Assembly: GCA_937921865.1 (NCBI GenBank)
Contig: CAKZWF010000010.1
Span: forward strand, 1 to 64,000
Reading direction: 5' to 3'
From: an uncultured Pseudomonadales bacterium
Lineage (GTDB): Bacteria > Pseudomonadota > Gammaproteobacteria > Pseudomonadales > Azotimanducaceae
Length of the DNA stretch: 64,000 nucleotides
The translations under genes were made by a program, and so were the position numbers. The notes beneath the pieces are model-generated. The model did not search any database. It was not told the DNA's origin and saw only the letters and a list, made by a program, of their open reading frames with translations. Below, in pieces: positions 36,331 through 45,060 of this stretch. The first letter of the stretch is position 1; each line of letters opens with the position of its first letter.

Positions 36331-36654
36331 ATGAGCGATAGCCAAGAACACATCTATAAAGTGCTTTTTCACAACCAGGGCCAGGTCTACGAGGTCTATG
36401 CGCACAGCATCTACCAGAGCGACCTGTACGGTTTCATCGAGGTCGAAGACTACATATTTGGCAAGAAAGGTCAGATGGTCATCGATCCAGGTGAAGAGAA
36501 ACTACGCAACGAGTTCGAAGGCGTGCAGCGCAGCTTTGTACCGATGCAGAATGTGATTCGCATCGACGAAGTTGAAAAAGAAGGCGTCGCCAAAATCATC
36601 GACAGCAAAGGTGACAAGGTGACGCCGTTTCCGGTACAGATGCCCCGCGACTGA
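36331..36654 (+). CDS. DUF1820 family protein
   Basis: A 107-residue protein matching DUF1820 (PF08850), a small family common in gammaproteobacteria: HIYKVLFHNQGQVYEVYA, then SDLYGFIEVEDYIFG, then ERLRNEF-like EKLRNEFEGVQRSF and MIRIDEVEKEG-like IRIDEVEKEG. Its function is not known. It lacks signal and membrane segments, so it is cytoplasmic. It is transcribed away from miaB and the next gene starts 5 bases after its stop, so it is probably co-transcribed with the acyl-CoA synthetase gene. Confidence 0.88.
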   Translation: MSDSQEHIYKVLFHNQGQVYEVYAHSIYQSDLYGFIEVEDYIFGKKGQMVIDPGEEKLRNEFEGVQRSFVPMQNVIRIDEVEKEGVAKIIDSKGDKVTPFPVQMPRD

Positions 36655-36659
36655 GGCCC

Positions 36660-38156
36660 GTGACCGGAGCTCTGCATCCACTGATTCAAGCGGAGCGTCA
36701 GCCGGACAAAACCGCTTACCTGTTTGCTTCCGATGACTCACCCGTCACCGTCAGCTATGCCCTGCTGGCCAGCCGAATCCTCAAAGGCGCACAGCTGCTG
36801 CGCAAACTCGGACTGAAAACCGGCGACGGGATCGTCGTGGTCAGCGAAAATCATCCCGATCTGTTGTGCCTGTACTGGGCAGCACAGATCTGCGGCCTGT
36901 ACTGGACCGCCATCAGCGCTCAATTCCAGCACCATGAAATCGCCTATATCCTCAACGACTGTGACGCCCGGCTGCTGGTCACGACCACGACTCAACGAGA
37001 AAAAATCAGTGAACCGCCTCAGCCTCTGGAGCTGTCACTGGACGACTGGCTCAAAACGATTTCCGCAGAGCCTGAAACTCTGATCGCCGACCCTGCTGAA
37101 GGCGCCGAGATGCTTTATTCTTCAGGCACCACGGGGCGCCCCAAAGGCGTTCGCGCCAGCAAACCCGGGGCTCCGCTGGGTACGGTTTCCGAACTGTTTG
37201 CCAGGCGCCTGGAGCTTCACCAGGTTGACGCCAGCTCCGTCTACCTGTCCACCGCGCCCCTCTATCACTCTGCTCCGCTGCGCTACAACGCCATGATTCA
37301 CCGGAGCGGAGGCACCTCGATCATCATGCCTCGCTTCGCTGCAGAACCCTCGCTGGCCCTGATCGAAGCACACCGCATCACCCATAGTCAGTGGGTACCA
37401 ACCATGTTTGTACGTTTGTTGCGACTGAGCGAGCAGGTCAAACAGCAATACGATCTATCCAGCCACCGATTCGCCATTCACGCAGCCGCCCCCTGCCCGG
37501 TCGGCATCAAAGAACAGATGATGGATTGGTGGGGACCGATCCTTTACGAGTACTACTCCGGCACCGAAGGCAACGGCCAGACGGCCATCAGCCCCGAGCA
37601 GTGGCTGCAGCACAAAGGCTCGGTCGGTCTATCGATCCTCGGTGAGCTGAAAATCGTCGACAACCAGGGTGACCTGGTAGCGGAAGGTGTCACCGGCATG
37701 GTGTACTTTGCTGACGGTCCACGCTTCGAATACTACAAAGACCCCGAGAAAACCGCGTCAGCCTTCAATACCCATGGCTGGTCTACGCTCGGAGACATCG
37801 GCCACGTGGACACAGAAGGCTATCTGTACCTGACCGATCGGGCCTCACAGATGATCATCACCGGCGGGGTCAACGTCTATCCACGGGAAGTGGAGGACGT
37901 TCTGCTGATGCACCCGGCCATCCAAGACGCCGCAGTATTCGGTATCCCCAATACGGAATTTGGTGAAAGCGTAAGGGCTGCAGTTGAACTCAGCCCTGAT
38001 TCGAGCGCCACTGAAGCCGAACTGATCGATTACTGTCGGTCGCACCTGGCGCATCTCAAGTGTCCCAGACAGATTGATTTCCACACCAATCTGCCACGCC
38101 ATCAAACCGGCAAGCTCTATAAACAGGCCCTGCGCGAACCCTTCTGGCCGGACTGA
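36660..38156 (+). CDS. AMP-forming acyl-CoA synthetase
   Basis: A 498-residue member of the acyl-adenylate-forming superfamily, starting with GTG 5 bases after the preceding stop. The AMP-binding P-loop is LYSSGTTGRPKGVR, the A5 motif YEYYSGTEGNG, the A7/A8 region GWSTLGDIGHVDTEGYLYLTDR-like, and the catalytic lysine region near the end reads LPRHQTGKLYKQAL. It activates a carboxylic acid, probably a fatty or aromatic acid, to the CoA ester. Acyl-CoA dehydrogenase is encoded 5 kb away. The chain length cannot be told from motifs. Confidence 0.92.
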   Translation: MTGALHPLIQAERQPDKTAYLFASDDSPVTVSYALLASRILKGAQLLRKLGLKTGDGIVVVSENHPDLLCLYWAAQICGLYWTAISAQFQHHEIAYILNDCDARLLVTTTTQREKISEPPQPLELSLDDWLKTISAEPETLIADPAEGAEMLYSSGTTGRPKGVRASKPGAPLGTVSELFARRLELHQVDASSVYLSTAPLYHSAPLRYNAMIHRSGGTSIIMPRFAAEPSLALIEAHRITHSQWVPTMFVRLLRLSEQVKQQYDLSSHRFAIHAAAPCPVGIKEQMMDWWGPILYEYYSGTEGNGQTAISPEQWLQHKGSVGLSILGELKIVDNQGDLVAEGVTGMVYFADGPRFEYYKDPEKTASAFNTHGWSTLGDIGHVDTEGYLYLTDRASQMIITGGVNVYPREVEDVLLMHPAIQDAAVFGIPNTEFGESVRAAVELSPDSSATEAELIDYCRSHLAHLKCPRQIDFHTNLPRHQTGKLYKQALREPFWPD

Positions 38157-38286
38157 GCCCGAGCTATTTTCTACTGCGCATGACCTTAACCTGCGCCACT
38201 GAGCAGTTCGGCGAGCGTCAACCCTGTGCAACCGCCGGATTCTGTCCGACAAATTCAGCAAACAGCGCCGCAGGTCACGGAATCCG

Positions 38287-38297
38287 TGTGATTCACA
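38287..38297. promoter_or_regulatory. Short palindrome upstream of the GGDEF-EAL gene
   Basis: TGTGATTCACA is a perfect 5-1-5 inverted repeat 41 bases before the ATG. The half-sites look like CRP half-sites, but the spacing is 1 rather than 6 bases, so a CRP site is unlikely. The rest of the 181-base spacer 38157-38337 holds no gene that I can see. Confidence 0.25.
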
Positions 38298-38337
38298 TGT
38301 TTTATTGACTCGGTTGTATTCGAGCTCAAAGGACAGA

Positions 38338-40470
38338 ATGAACAAGCGACCGGGATGGCGCCTGACCCGCAGTCTGATCAGCACGATCAGCGTCTTTGCG
38401 CTGATCCCTATAGGCGCGCTGGTGTATCTGGGTAGCGGACAGTTCGGCGCAACCGGAGACTCAACGGGCACGAATACTCTGCTGCTGTTCGCCCGAATCA
38501 GCGCCGTGGTCAGTGCTGTCGCGCTGATTGTGACCATGATGCTGATCCGCGATCAGACCCGCCGCAGTCTCAAGCCGCTACAGGCATTCGAAAACGCGAT
38601 TAAACGCCTGAGTAGAGGCGAGTACGCCCACCGCCTGAAAGTGATTCCAGGCAACGAGTTCAGCAAGCTGTTCCAACGTTTCAACCTGATGACCAACCAG
38701 CTGGAGTCGTCGGTACGCTCCAGTCAGTCTGTGGCTGACATTGATCGACTGATCCTGTCATCAGCCGATCTGGAAACGGTACTGCTCAAAGTGCTGCTCA
38801 CTGCCCAGATGAGCACAGTGGAAATTGATCTGGTGCTGCGCCGGGACATGAGTACCACCGGTCTGTCGAAATACCATCTGAACAAACGCAGCCTCCACGA
38901 GGAGCCCATTCAGCAGCTGAACATCTCTGAGGACGCTCTGAAAGATGTGGAGGGTTATAACCAGATTGCCCTGCAGGTCTGCGGCGAAGATATAAAAGCC
39001 TGTCTGCCTATTGCTGCTGAAAGCACCGTCACCGGTGTCCTGGTAGCACGCGCGCGACGACCGCTGGAAGCTGCCGAGTCAAAACAGCTGACAGATCTGG
39101 CCGACCGGCTTTCCGTTGCGTTCACCAACATCAAACGTTCTGAGACTCTGTATCAGAAAGCCCACTTTGACGATCTCACCGGGCTCATCAACCGCCATGC
39201 TTTCGAAGACAAACTGCGTGAACAGATCTCCAGATCCTGGCGCGGTGAGCAGGGCGCAGTACTGTTTATCGATCTGGATGGATTCAAGAAGGTCAACGAC
39301 ACCGAGGGCCACAAAGCCGGTGATCGACTGCTGGTGAAGATCAGTGAACGCCTGAAACTCTCGCTGCGTGACGTCGACACCATTGCCAGACTTGGTGGCG
39401 ACGAATTCGCTGTAATCGTGCCTGGCTGTGAGAGTGAAAAGTCCGTCTCATACCTGTGCGAACGGCTCATTGCCTCGATGATCAAACCCATCGTCGTCGA
39501 TCGGATGGAACATACTGTCGGCGCGTCTATTGGCGTAGCCATGTTTCCCGACGATGGCCAGAGCGTCGAAGAGCTGGTGATGAAGGCCGACTCGGCCATG
39601 TACCGTGCTAAAGAGACTGGACGAGCCCGCTTCGAGTTTTTCGATGACAACTTGAACGAAGCCAATCGCCACCGGGTGATGGTGGAAAGCCGTCTGCGCG
39701 GGGCACTCAAGCGCGGCGAACTCAGTCTGCACTTCCAGCCCAAACTGCGGCTGGAGGATCACCGCATCGACAGCGCTGAAGCTCTGCTGCGCTGGACTGA
39801 TGATGAGCTTGGGGTGGTCAGCCCGGATATTTTCGTGGCCATCGCTGAAGAGACCAATCTGGTTCATGACTTCACCGCAGTGCAGGTCGAACATACCGCA
39901 AATCTGTTTGCCGCAGCCGACACAGCCGGTGTGATTCTCGAAAACATTGCGTTGAACGCCTCCACCAAGCAGCTGATGACGGACGGCTACGCGATGACCC
40001 TGCTGTCTCAACTCGATCGCCGCGGACTGCCTCATCACTGTATCGAAATCGAAGTCACCGAATCAGTTTTTGCGGAAGATACCCGCACTGCCATCCGCGA
40101 ACTGGAGATCCTTCAGAGCGCCGGCATACGTGTTGCCCTGGACGACTTCGGCACCGGTTTTTCTTCACTGAACATGTTGCGTGAGCTGCCTCTGGATGTG
40201 GTGAAAATCGATCGCTCGTTCATCACTGAGCTGGAGACATCCGATCAGGCCCGGATTCTGGTCCAGCACCTGATCAGCATCGCGACAACGCTGGGCAAAG
40301 AGGTGGTTGCAGAAGGCGTGGAAACTGAAATCCAGCTGCAGTATCTGCGCGAAGCCAACTGCCACTATGTTCAGGGCTATCTGGTTGCAAAAGCCAAACC
40401 GACTAAGCAGTTTCTGCAGATGATCGGCGACTGGCAGAGCGGCAAAGAATCGCTCGTTCTTGTCAACTGA
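38338..40470 (+). CDS. Membrane GGDEF-EAL protein (cyclic di-GMP turnover)
   Basis: A 710-residue protein with two N-terminal membrane helices (about 9-30 and 50-72) around a short periplasmic loop, a HAMP-like segment (RRSLKPLQAFENAIKRLSRG), a GAF-like region, then GGDEF and EAL domains. The cyclase motif GGDEF (353-357) is intact with an inhibitory site R344-x-x-D347 five residues before it. The phosphodiesterase motif EALLRW starts at E481 and DDFGTGFSSL is kept. Both activities are thus possible. The ATG is set by AAAGGA at a good distance. It is a single-gene unit, convergent with the next gene. Confidence 0.94.
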   Translation: MNKRPGWRLTRSLISTISVFALIPIGALVYLGSGQFGATGDSTGTNTLLLFARISAVVSAVALIVTMMLIRDQTRRSLKPLQAFENAIKRLSRGEYAHRLKVIPGNEFSKLFQRFNLMTNQLESSVRSSQSVADIDRLILSSADLETVLLKVLLTAQMSTVEIDLVLRRDMSTTGLSKYHLNKRSLHEEPIQQLNISEDALKDVEGYNQIALQVCGEDIKACLPIAAESTVTGVLVARARRPLEAAESKQLTDLADRLSVAFTNIKRSETLYQKAHFDDLTGLINRHAFEDKLREQISRSWRGEQGAVLFIDLDGFKKVNDTEGHKAGDRLLVKISERLKLSLRDVDTIARLGGDEFAVIVPGCESEKSVSYLCERLIASMIKPIVVDRMEHTVGASIGVAMFPDDGQSVEELVMKADSAMYRAKETGRARFEFFDDNLNEANRHRVMVESRLRGALKRGELSLHFQPKLRLEDHRIDSAEALLRWTDDELGVVSPDIFVAIAEETNLVHDFTAVQVEHTANLFAAADTAGVILENIALNASTKQLMTDGYAMTLLSQLDRRGLPHHCIEIEVTESVFAEDTRTAIRELEILQSAGIRVALDDFGTGFSSLNMLRELPLDVVKIDRSFITELETSDQARILVQHLISIATTLGKEVVAEGVETEIQLQYLREANCHYVQGYLVAKAKPTKQFLQMIGDWQSGKESLVLVN

Positions 40471-40491
40471 CCCGACCGAATAGATCCGTCC

Positions 40492-41601
40492 TCAGTAGTC
40501 TTCGCTGAGCAACTGGAACGCTGACAGCACGCCGGGCGCAATGACCGGTGTGGTCTTTTCCACCATGGAGGGCGACAGGCTTTCCAGGCTGTCCGCGCCA
40601 AGCAGCGCCATACTGATGTGAATCTCACGTTCAATGATCTCCAGCGCCTGCACCAGAGCCCGGCTGCCCCCTGCGGCCATTGCCAGCCCTTCGAGTCGGC
40701 CCATGCCCACTGCGCTGGCACCCAGACACAGGGCCTTCACCACGTCCGCTCCGCGCAGGAAGCCGCCGTCGACAACCACTGGTTTGCGGCCATCAACCGC
40801 GTTGACCACCTCGGGTAACGCATCAATACACGACCGGGTGTGATCAAGCTGGCGGCCACCGTGGTTGGAAACGTAAACCACATCGACGTCGAGCTCCACA
40901 CAGCGGCGGGCATCCTCAGCGACGTTGACCCCTTTGACCACCAGCGGTATGTCAAAGTCACTTTTGATGTGAGCAACCGTATCCCAGGTCATCCGCGCCT
41001 GATGGGCAAAATCCGCGTTGCCGGGTCGGCGACCGGAGGGCGGCGTAAAACCTTTAAGCAGATCCCGCTCGCGGCGGGAATAAGTCTGGGTATCAGCAGT
41101 CAGACAGAAGCCCGTATAGCCGGCTTCAATGGCACGGGAGATGTTGTCATCCATCCAGCCCTGATCGCCCATCAGGTAGAGCTGGTAAATCCGCGGCCCC
41201 GGCACTTCGGCAGCCACTTCTTCGAAATCCGGCAGGCACGATGAGCTGAGAATCTGCAGCACACCGAATTCCGCTGCCGCCCTGGCGACGCCGGTGCCAC
41301 CGAGGGGGTCAAAGACCTGTACCGAACCGATGGGGGGCAAGACCACTGGAATCCGCAGCGGTGTACCCAGCAATTCAGTGCTCGCCTGGATCTGACTGAC
41401 GTCGTTGAGAATTCTCGGACGAAACACCCAGGAATCAACACCGGCACGGTTGCGCACTACGGCAGTCTCAGTGTCGGCACCGCCAATCAGATAGTCCCAG
41501 TGGTTGCGCTCGAGATTCTTCTGCGCCGCGCGGACGATTTCATGAAGGGTGCGAAATTCCTGCAATGTCTGCTCCGTTGCCGCTGTTATCAGCTCGGTCA
41601 T
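40492..41601 (-). CDS. FMN-dependent alpha-hydroxy-acid dehydrogenase/oxidase
   Basis: A 369-residue TIM-barrel flavoprotein of the lactate dehydrogenase/glycolate oxidase family. The catalytic histidine is H247 in VYVSNHGGRQLD, FMN contacts include VDGGFLRGADVVKAL and GASAVGMGR. The N-terminal WDYLIGGADTETAVVRNR matches the family opening. It oxidises an L-2-hydroxy acid to a 2-oxo acid. No membrane anchor is visible, so it is probably cytoplasmic or peripherally attached. It is divergent from the FAD reductase gene by 68 bases. Confidence 0.92.
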   Translation of the reverse strand: MTELITAATEQTLQEFRTLHEIVRAAQKNLERNHWDYLIGGADTETAVVRNRAGVDSWVFRPRILNDVSQIQASTELLGTPLRIPVVLPPIGSVQVFDPLGGTGVARAAAEFGVLQILSSSCLPDFEEVAAEVPGPRIYQLYLMGDQGWMDDNISRAIEAGYTGFCLTADTQTYSRRERDLLKGFTPPSGRRPGNADFAHQARMTWDTVAHIKSDFDIPLVVKGVNVAEDARRCVELDVDVVYVSNHGGRQLDHTRSCIDALPEVVNAVDGRKPVVVDGGFLRGADVVKALCLGASAVGMGRLEGLAMAAGGSRALVQALEIIEREIHISMALLGADSLESLSPSMVEKTTPVIAPGVLSAFQLLSEDY

Positions 41602-41669
41602 TCCTTATGCCCACATGCTATCACGCTCTAGTAGAATGTCAGGATTGAAGGACTTCGGAGAGCAACTCA

Positions 41670-42875
41670 ATGGCCATCGTCATCGTCGGAGCCGGGCATG
41701 CAGCCGGTCAGGCAGCAGCAAGTCTGCGTCAGGAAAAATACGAAGGTGAGATCATCATCATTGGTGACGAGCCGCACATCCCCTATCAGCGACCGCCATT
41801 ATCCAAACAGTACATGTCGGGAGAACAGGGTCTGGAGCGGGTCTATCTGCGGCCGGAAAAATTCTACGCTGACAAAGACATCACAGTCAAAGTGAATACC
41901 CGGGTCGAGAACATCGACACTGCAGCCAACACGGTGACCACCGATGCTGGTGAAACGATCAGCTATGAGTACCTGTTGATCAGCACCGGCGGGCGGCCCA
42001 GACACATCAACGTGCCGGGAGCTGATCTCAAAGGCATCCACTATCTGCGCACCATTGCTGATGTGGACAACATTCGCGACGAGATGACCGAAGGTCGCAG
42101 GCTGGTCATCGTCGGCGGCGGTTACATCGGGCTCGAGGTGGCCTCGGTGGCAGTAGCGGCCGGTATGAGCGTTGACGTGCTGGAAATGGAAGAACGGATC
42201 CTGCAGCGGGTCACCACTCCGGAGATGTCCAGCTACTACCACAACCTGCATACCTCACGCGGCGTGAATATCCATACTTCCACCATGGTCAGCGGGTTCG
42301 ACGGCGACACTCGGGTGAGCAAAGTCGTCTGTGGCGATCAAGCGTTCGACGCTGATGTTGTCATTGTCGGTATCGGCATCATTCCCAACGTTGAAGTTGC
42401 TGAAGCAGCCGGCATCAAAATCGACAATGGTATTGTTGTCGACGATCACTGCCATACTTCAGCAGACAGGGTCTACGCAGCCGGTGACTGCACTAATCAC
42501 CCCAACGAATTGCTCAATCGCCGACTGCGGCTGGAGTCAGTACCGAATGCGATGGAGCAGGCCAGAGTAGCAGTGGCCAACATGTGTGGTGGCGACAAAG
42601 TCTATGCGTCCATTCCCTGGTTCTGGTCGGATCAGTACGAACTGAAGCTGCAGATGGTTGGATTCTCTTCAGATGGCGACACTCAGATCATTCGCGGCGA
42701 CATGGCCGCCAATACTTTCGCGGTGTTTTATCTGAAGGACAATAAAATTGTGGCCGCCGATGCGGTGAACTCACCTAAAGAGTTCATGATCTGCAAACAG
42801 CTGATCGGCAAACCCGTCGACCCGGCAGTACTGGCCGATCCCGACAGTGACCTGAAAACACTGCTGGCTAAGTAA
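41670..42875 (+). CDS. NAD(P)H-dependent ferredoxin/rubredoxin-type reductase
   Basis: A 401-residue FAD-dependent pyridine nucleotide-disulfide-type oxidoreductase of the ferredoxin reductase group (as in dioxygenase and P450 systems). The FAD dinucleotide fold is IVIVGAGHAAGQAA (3-16), the NAD fold RLVIVGGGYIGLEVASVA, the second FAD motif VYAAGDCT, and the C-terminal reductase domain begins IPWFWSDQYELKLQMVG. It passes electrons from NAD(P)H to a small iron-sulfur partner, which is not encoded in the neighbourhood. A GGAG lies 10 bases before the ATG. Divergent promoters are expected in the 68-base spacer; TAGAAT at 41632-41637 is a possible -10. Confidence 0.93.
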   Translation: MAIVIVGAGHAAGQAAASLRQEKYEGEIIIIGDEPHIPYQRPPLSKQYMSGEQGLERVYLRPEKFYADKDITVKVNTRVENIDTAANTVTTDAGETISYEYLLISTGGRPRHINVPGADLKGIHYLRTIADVDNIRDEMTEGRRLVIVGGGYIGLEVASVAVAAGMSVDVLEMEERILQRVTTPEMSSYYHNLHTSRGVNIHTSTMVSGFDGDTRVSKVVCGDQAFDADVVIVGIGIIPNVEVAEAAGIKIDNGIVVDDHCHTSADRVYAAGDCTNHPNELLNRRLRLESVPNAMEQARVAVANMCGGDKVYASIPWFWSDQYELKLQMVGFSSDGDTQIIRGDMAANTFAVFYLKDNKIVAADAVNSPKEFMICKQLIGKPVDPAVLADPDSDLKTLLAK

Positions 42876-42913
42876 AATCACGGGTATTGAATTTCTCTAA
42901 AACGGCCATACTT

Positions 42914-42962
42914 AATAAAAGCGGGTGGGAACGTCTCCTCCTCTCCTCTCTCTCACCCGCTT
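42914..42962 (-). terminator. Intrinsic terminator for the acyl-CoA dehydrogenase gene
   Basis: Read on the minus strand, the 12-bp stem AAGCGGGTGAGA / TCCCACCCGCTT is followed by TTTTATT. This suits termination of the acyl-CoA dehydrogenase transcript, which ends at 43120. The loop on this strand is rich in GGA triplets (GAGGAGAGGAGGAGA). Confidence 0.6.
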
Positions 42963-43001
42963 CTTTAGAGCGCCGGGTCTCACGATCCGGCGTCTCTTTT
43001 T
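42919..43001 (+). ncRNA. Candidate small RNA with C-rich anti-SD loop and intrinsic terminator
   Basis: On the plus strand a 12-bp stem (42919-42930 with 42951-42962, one G-U-type mismatch) encloses a 20-base pyrimidine loop containing CTCCTCCTCTCCTC, complementary to Shine-Dalgarno sequences. A linker CTTTA leads to a second GC-rich hairpin (42968-42996) and TTTTT. A possible promoter, TTGAAT (42887-42892) and CTTAAT (42911-42916) with an 18-base spacer, would start transcription at about 42922. The plan resembles C-rich-loop sRNAs such as Xanthomonas sX13. It may instead be only the paired terminators of the two convergent genes. Confidence 0.4.
42968..43001 (+). terminator. Intrinsic terminator after the ferredoxin-reductase-like gene
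   Basis: GAGCGCCGG (42968-42976) pairs with CCGGCGTCTC (42987-42996) with one bulged T and a 10-base loop, followed by TTTTT (42997-43001). It lies in the convergent spacer 93 bases after the reductase stop. Confidence 0.75.
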
Positions 43002-43119
43002 CGCAAATCCGCCACACCTCTTCGATCTGTTTGCCGTTGGTATCCATCAAGCGCTGCACAGGCAGATCGGGATCTGCCGATCAGGGCTGAATCGATAAGC
43101 GGCCAGCGAGTTGAATCGA

Positions 43120-44295
43120 CTAGAGCCCGAGCACCTGCTTAGCGATGATATTGTGCTGCACCTCGCTGGATCCGCCGGCTATGGTATAGCCGCGGTGATG
43201 ATACCGCCCGGACGCAACGTACTCGGCATAATCCGGCCCGATAGCAGCGTCGCTCTCGGCAGATCGATCCTGCGGCAATGCCCAGTAGCCAACGGCTTCA
43301 AACAACAGTTCGTCCATTGCCTGAACCAGCTCGCTGCCTTTGAGTTTCAACATTGAGGGTTCAGCGCCGATGGTGTGGCCACTGTCAGCCTGACTGAGGA
43401 TCCTCAGACTGGTCATCTCCAGCGCCTGCAGTCGAATAGAGAGTGCAGCCACCTTGGCTGACAGGCTCTGCACTTCCAGTCCTTGGCCATCAGCCTGATG
43501 CAGAACGTCCTGTATCCGCCCCAGCAGGCGTTTGTTTTCTGACACCCGTGACACCATCAGGCGCTCATCGCCAAGCAGACTCTTGGCGACCGTCCAGCCA
43601 CGGTTTTCATCGCCCAGCCGATTGACTATCGGCACCCGGACATCGTCAAAGAACACCTGATTCCACAGACGTTTGCCATTAAACGCATACAGCGGCTCAA
43701 CCTGGACACCCGGAGAATTCATGTCGATCAGCAGAAAGCTGATACCTTTCTGCTGTTGCGCCGCAGGATCTGTGCGCACCAGACAGAAGATCCAGTCGGC
43801 AATTTCAGCTGCGCTGGTCCAGATCTTCTGACCGTTTACCAGGTATTCATCACCATCACGCACCGCGGTGGTTCGCACTGATGCCAGATCCGATCCTGCC
43901 TGGGGTTCTGAATAACCCTGGCACCACCACAGTTCCGCATTGCGAATCGCCGGCAGAAATTGTGCCTTCTGAGCTTCATTGCCGTAGCGGATGATCGCCG
44001 GGCCGACCATATTGAAGCCAAAGCCGGACAGGGGCGGTGCGTGAGCTGCTCGGCATTCCACATCAAAGATATGCCGCTCAACCAACGACCATCCGGTACC
44101 GCCGTATTCCTGCGGCCAGTGCGGTGCTGCCCAGCCCTGCTCATTGAGAATTCTCGTCCACCGGATCAGATCGTCTTTACTGACGCTCTTACCGAATTTG
44201 ACGCGCTGTGCCAGTTCTGGCGGCAGCTTCCCAGCCAGAAAGTCGCGCACCTGCGTCTGAAACTCCAGCTGTTTTGCAGTCAACTCAATGTTCAC
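43120..44295 (-). CDS. Acyl-CoA dehydrogenase
   Basis: A 391-residue flavoprotein of the acyl-CoA dehydrogenase family: helical N-domain (LTAKQLEFQTQVRDFL), the FAD/substrate strand WCQGYSEPQAGSDLASVRTTA with the SEPxAGSD motif, WTSAAEIADWIFCLVRT, and a C-terminal helical domain ending TIAGGSSEVQHNIIAKQVLGL. It introduces the alpha-beta double bond in an acyl-CoA and passes electrons to ETF. It starts with GTG at 44295, 6 bases after GGGGAGAG. It lies downstream of the Tag-like glycosylase gene with a 72-base gap that contains a CGCGCG hairpin (44321-44341). Confidence 0.93.
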   Translation of the reverse strand: MNIELTAKQLEFQTQVRDFLAGKLPPELAQRVKFGKSVSKDDLIRWTRILNEQGWAAPHWPQEYGGTGWSLVERHIFDVECRAAHAPPLSGFGFNMVGPAIIRYGNEAQKAQFLPAIRNAELWWCQGYSEPQAGSDLASVRTTAVRDGDEYLVNGQKIWTSAAEIADWIFCLVRTDPAAQQQKGISFLLIDMNSPGVQVEPLYAFNGKRLWNQVFFDDVRVPIVNRLGDENRGWTVAKSLLGDERLMVSRVSENKRLLGRIQDVLHQADGQGLEVQSLSAKVAALSIRLQALEMTSLRILSQADSGHTIGAEPSMLKLKGSELVQAMDELLFEAVGYWALPQDRSAESDAAIGPDYAEYVASGRYHHRGYTIAGGSSEVQHNIIAKQVLGL

Positions 44296-44367
44296 GATTA
44301 TCTCTCCCCTTTATCAAGCACGCGCGGTTATCAGTCGCGCGCGATACCCCTGTCAGGCCAAACCAGT

Positions 44368-45036
44368 TCAGACACTCATCGCCAGCACCCGGGAAATTTG
44401 TGACAGATCACGACCGCTCTCCTGCGCCCAGCGATTAAAAGCCTGTTGAACAGCTGCCAGCGACTTTTTGCTGGCAGGCGGTTTGTCAATGACGCCCTGG
44501 CCAATCAGCGCAGCCACCACGTCTGCTGACAATACCGGCGTTGCCTTGCCCACAAAGCGCAGAAAGAAGCGTCCGGTCTGACCCCCGAGCCGATCACCGC
44601 GCACTTTGAGTTCATCCCACAGTCCCACAATCTTTTCTTCCGGCCAGTCAGCCAGATAGCGGCCGAAACTCCCGCACTGCTCACGAACCTCTAAAATGAA
44701 AGCCGCATTGCGGCGGACGCTCCTGATCTTCATGCCATTGCGGACAATAGCCGCGTCCGTACTGAGCGCTTCGAGCTTTTCGTCAGACATCATCGCATTA
44801 CCGGACACATCAAACCCGTCAAATGCCGTCTCAAAATTAGCCCATTTGCTCTCGATGATTTTCCAGACGAATCCGGACCGAAACACACACCGGGTCATTT
44901 CCGCCAGATAGCGATCGTCAGGAATTTTCAGCAGGTCAGCCGGATCAGCCGCAACTGGCAGCAGTGCCTCAATAGCGTCAACACCGCCCTTGCGCTCGGC
45001 TGCCCGCTGAAAGATGCTATCGAAAGATTCCATCAT
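44368..45036 (-). CDS. DNA-3-methyladenine glycosylase I-like protein (Tag family)
   Basis: A 222-residue helix-hairpin-helix glycosylase. The stretch MTRCVFRSGFVWKIIESKW followed by NFETAFDGFD and AIVRNGMKIRSVRRNAAFI parallels the Tag core (QAGLSWxxVLKKR, AFxxFD, IIRHRGKIxAxIxNA). The usual Tag N-terminal zinc cysteine region is absent, as in a common gammaproteobacterial subgroup. It should remove alkylated adenine from DNA. Its start (ATG 45036 or 45033) is only about 24 bases from the divergent CULT protein start, so the two genes share one control region. Confidence 0.82.
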   Translation of the reverse strand: MMESFDSIFQRAAERKGGVDAIEALLPVAADPADLLKIPDDRYLAEMTRCVFRSGFVWKIIESKWANFETAFDGFDVSGNAMMSDEKLEALSTDAAIVRNGMKIRSVRRNAAFILEVREQCGSFGRYLADWPEEKIVGLWDELKVRGDRLGGQTGRFFLRFVGKATPVLSADVVAALIGQGVIDKPPASKKSLAAVQQAFNRWAQESGRDLSQISRVLAMSV

Positions 45037-45060
45037 TCGTTGTCTGACTCAGGTGCTGCC

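Noticed and set aside
38287..38297. CRP binding site upstream of the GGDEF-EAL gene
   Set aside because: Half-sites fit but the spacer is 1 base instead of 6.
43061..43079. Small hairpin around GGCAGATC/GATCTGCC as a further terminator
   Set aside because: It has no T-run and lies inside an AT-poor stretch; chance pairing is likely.
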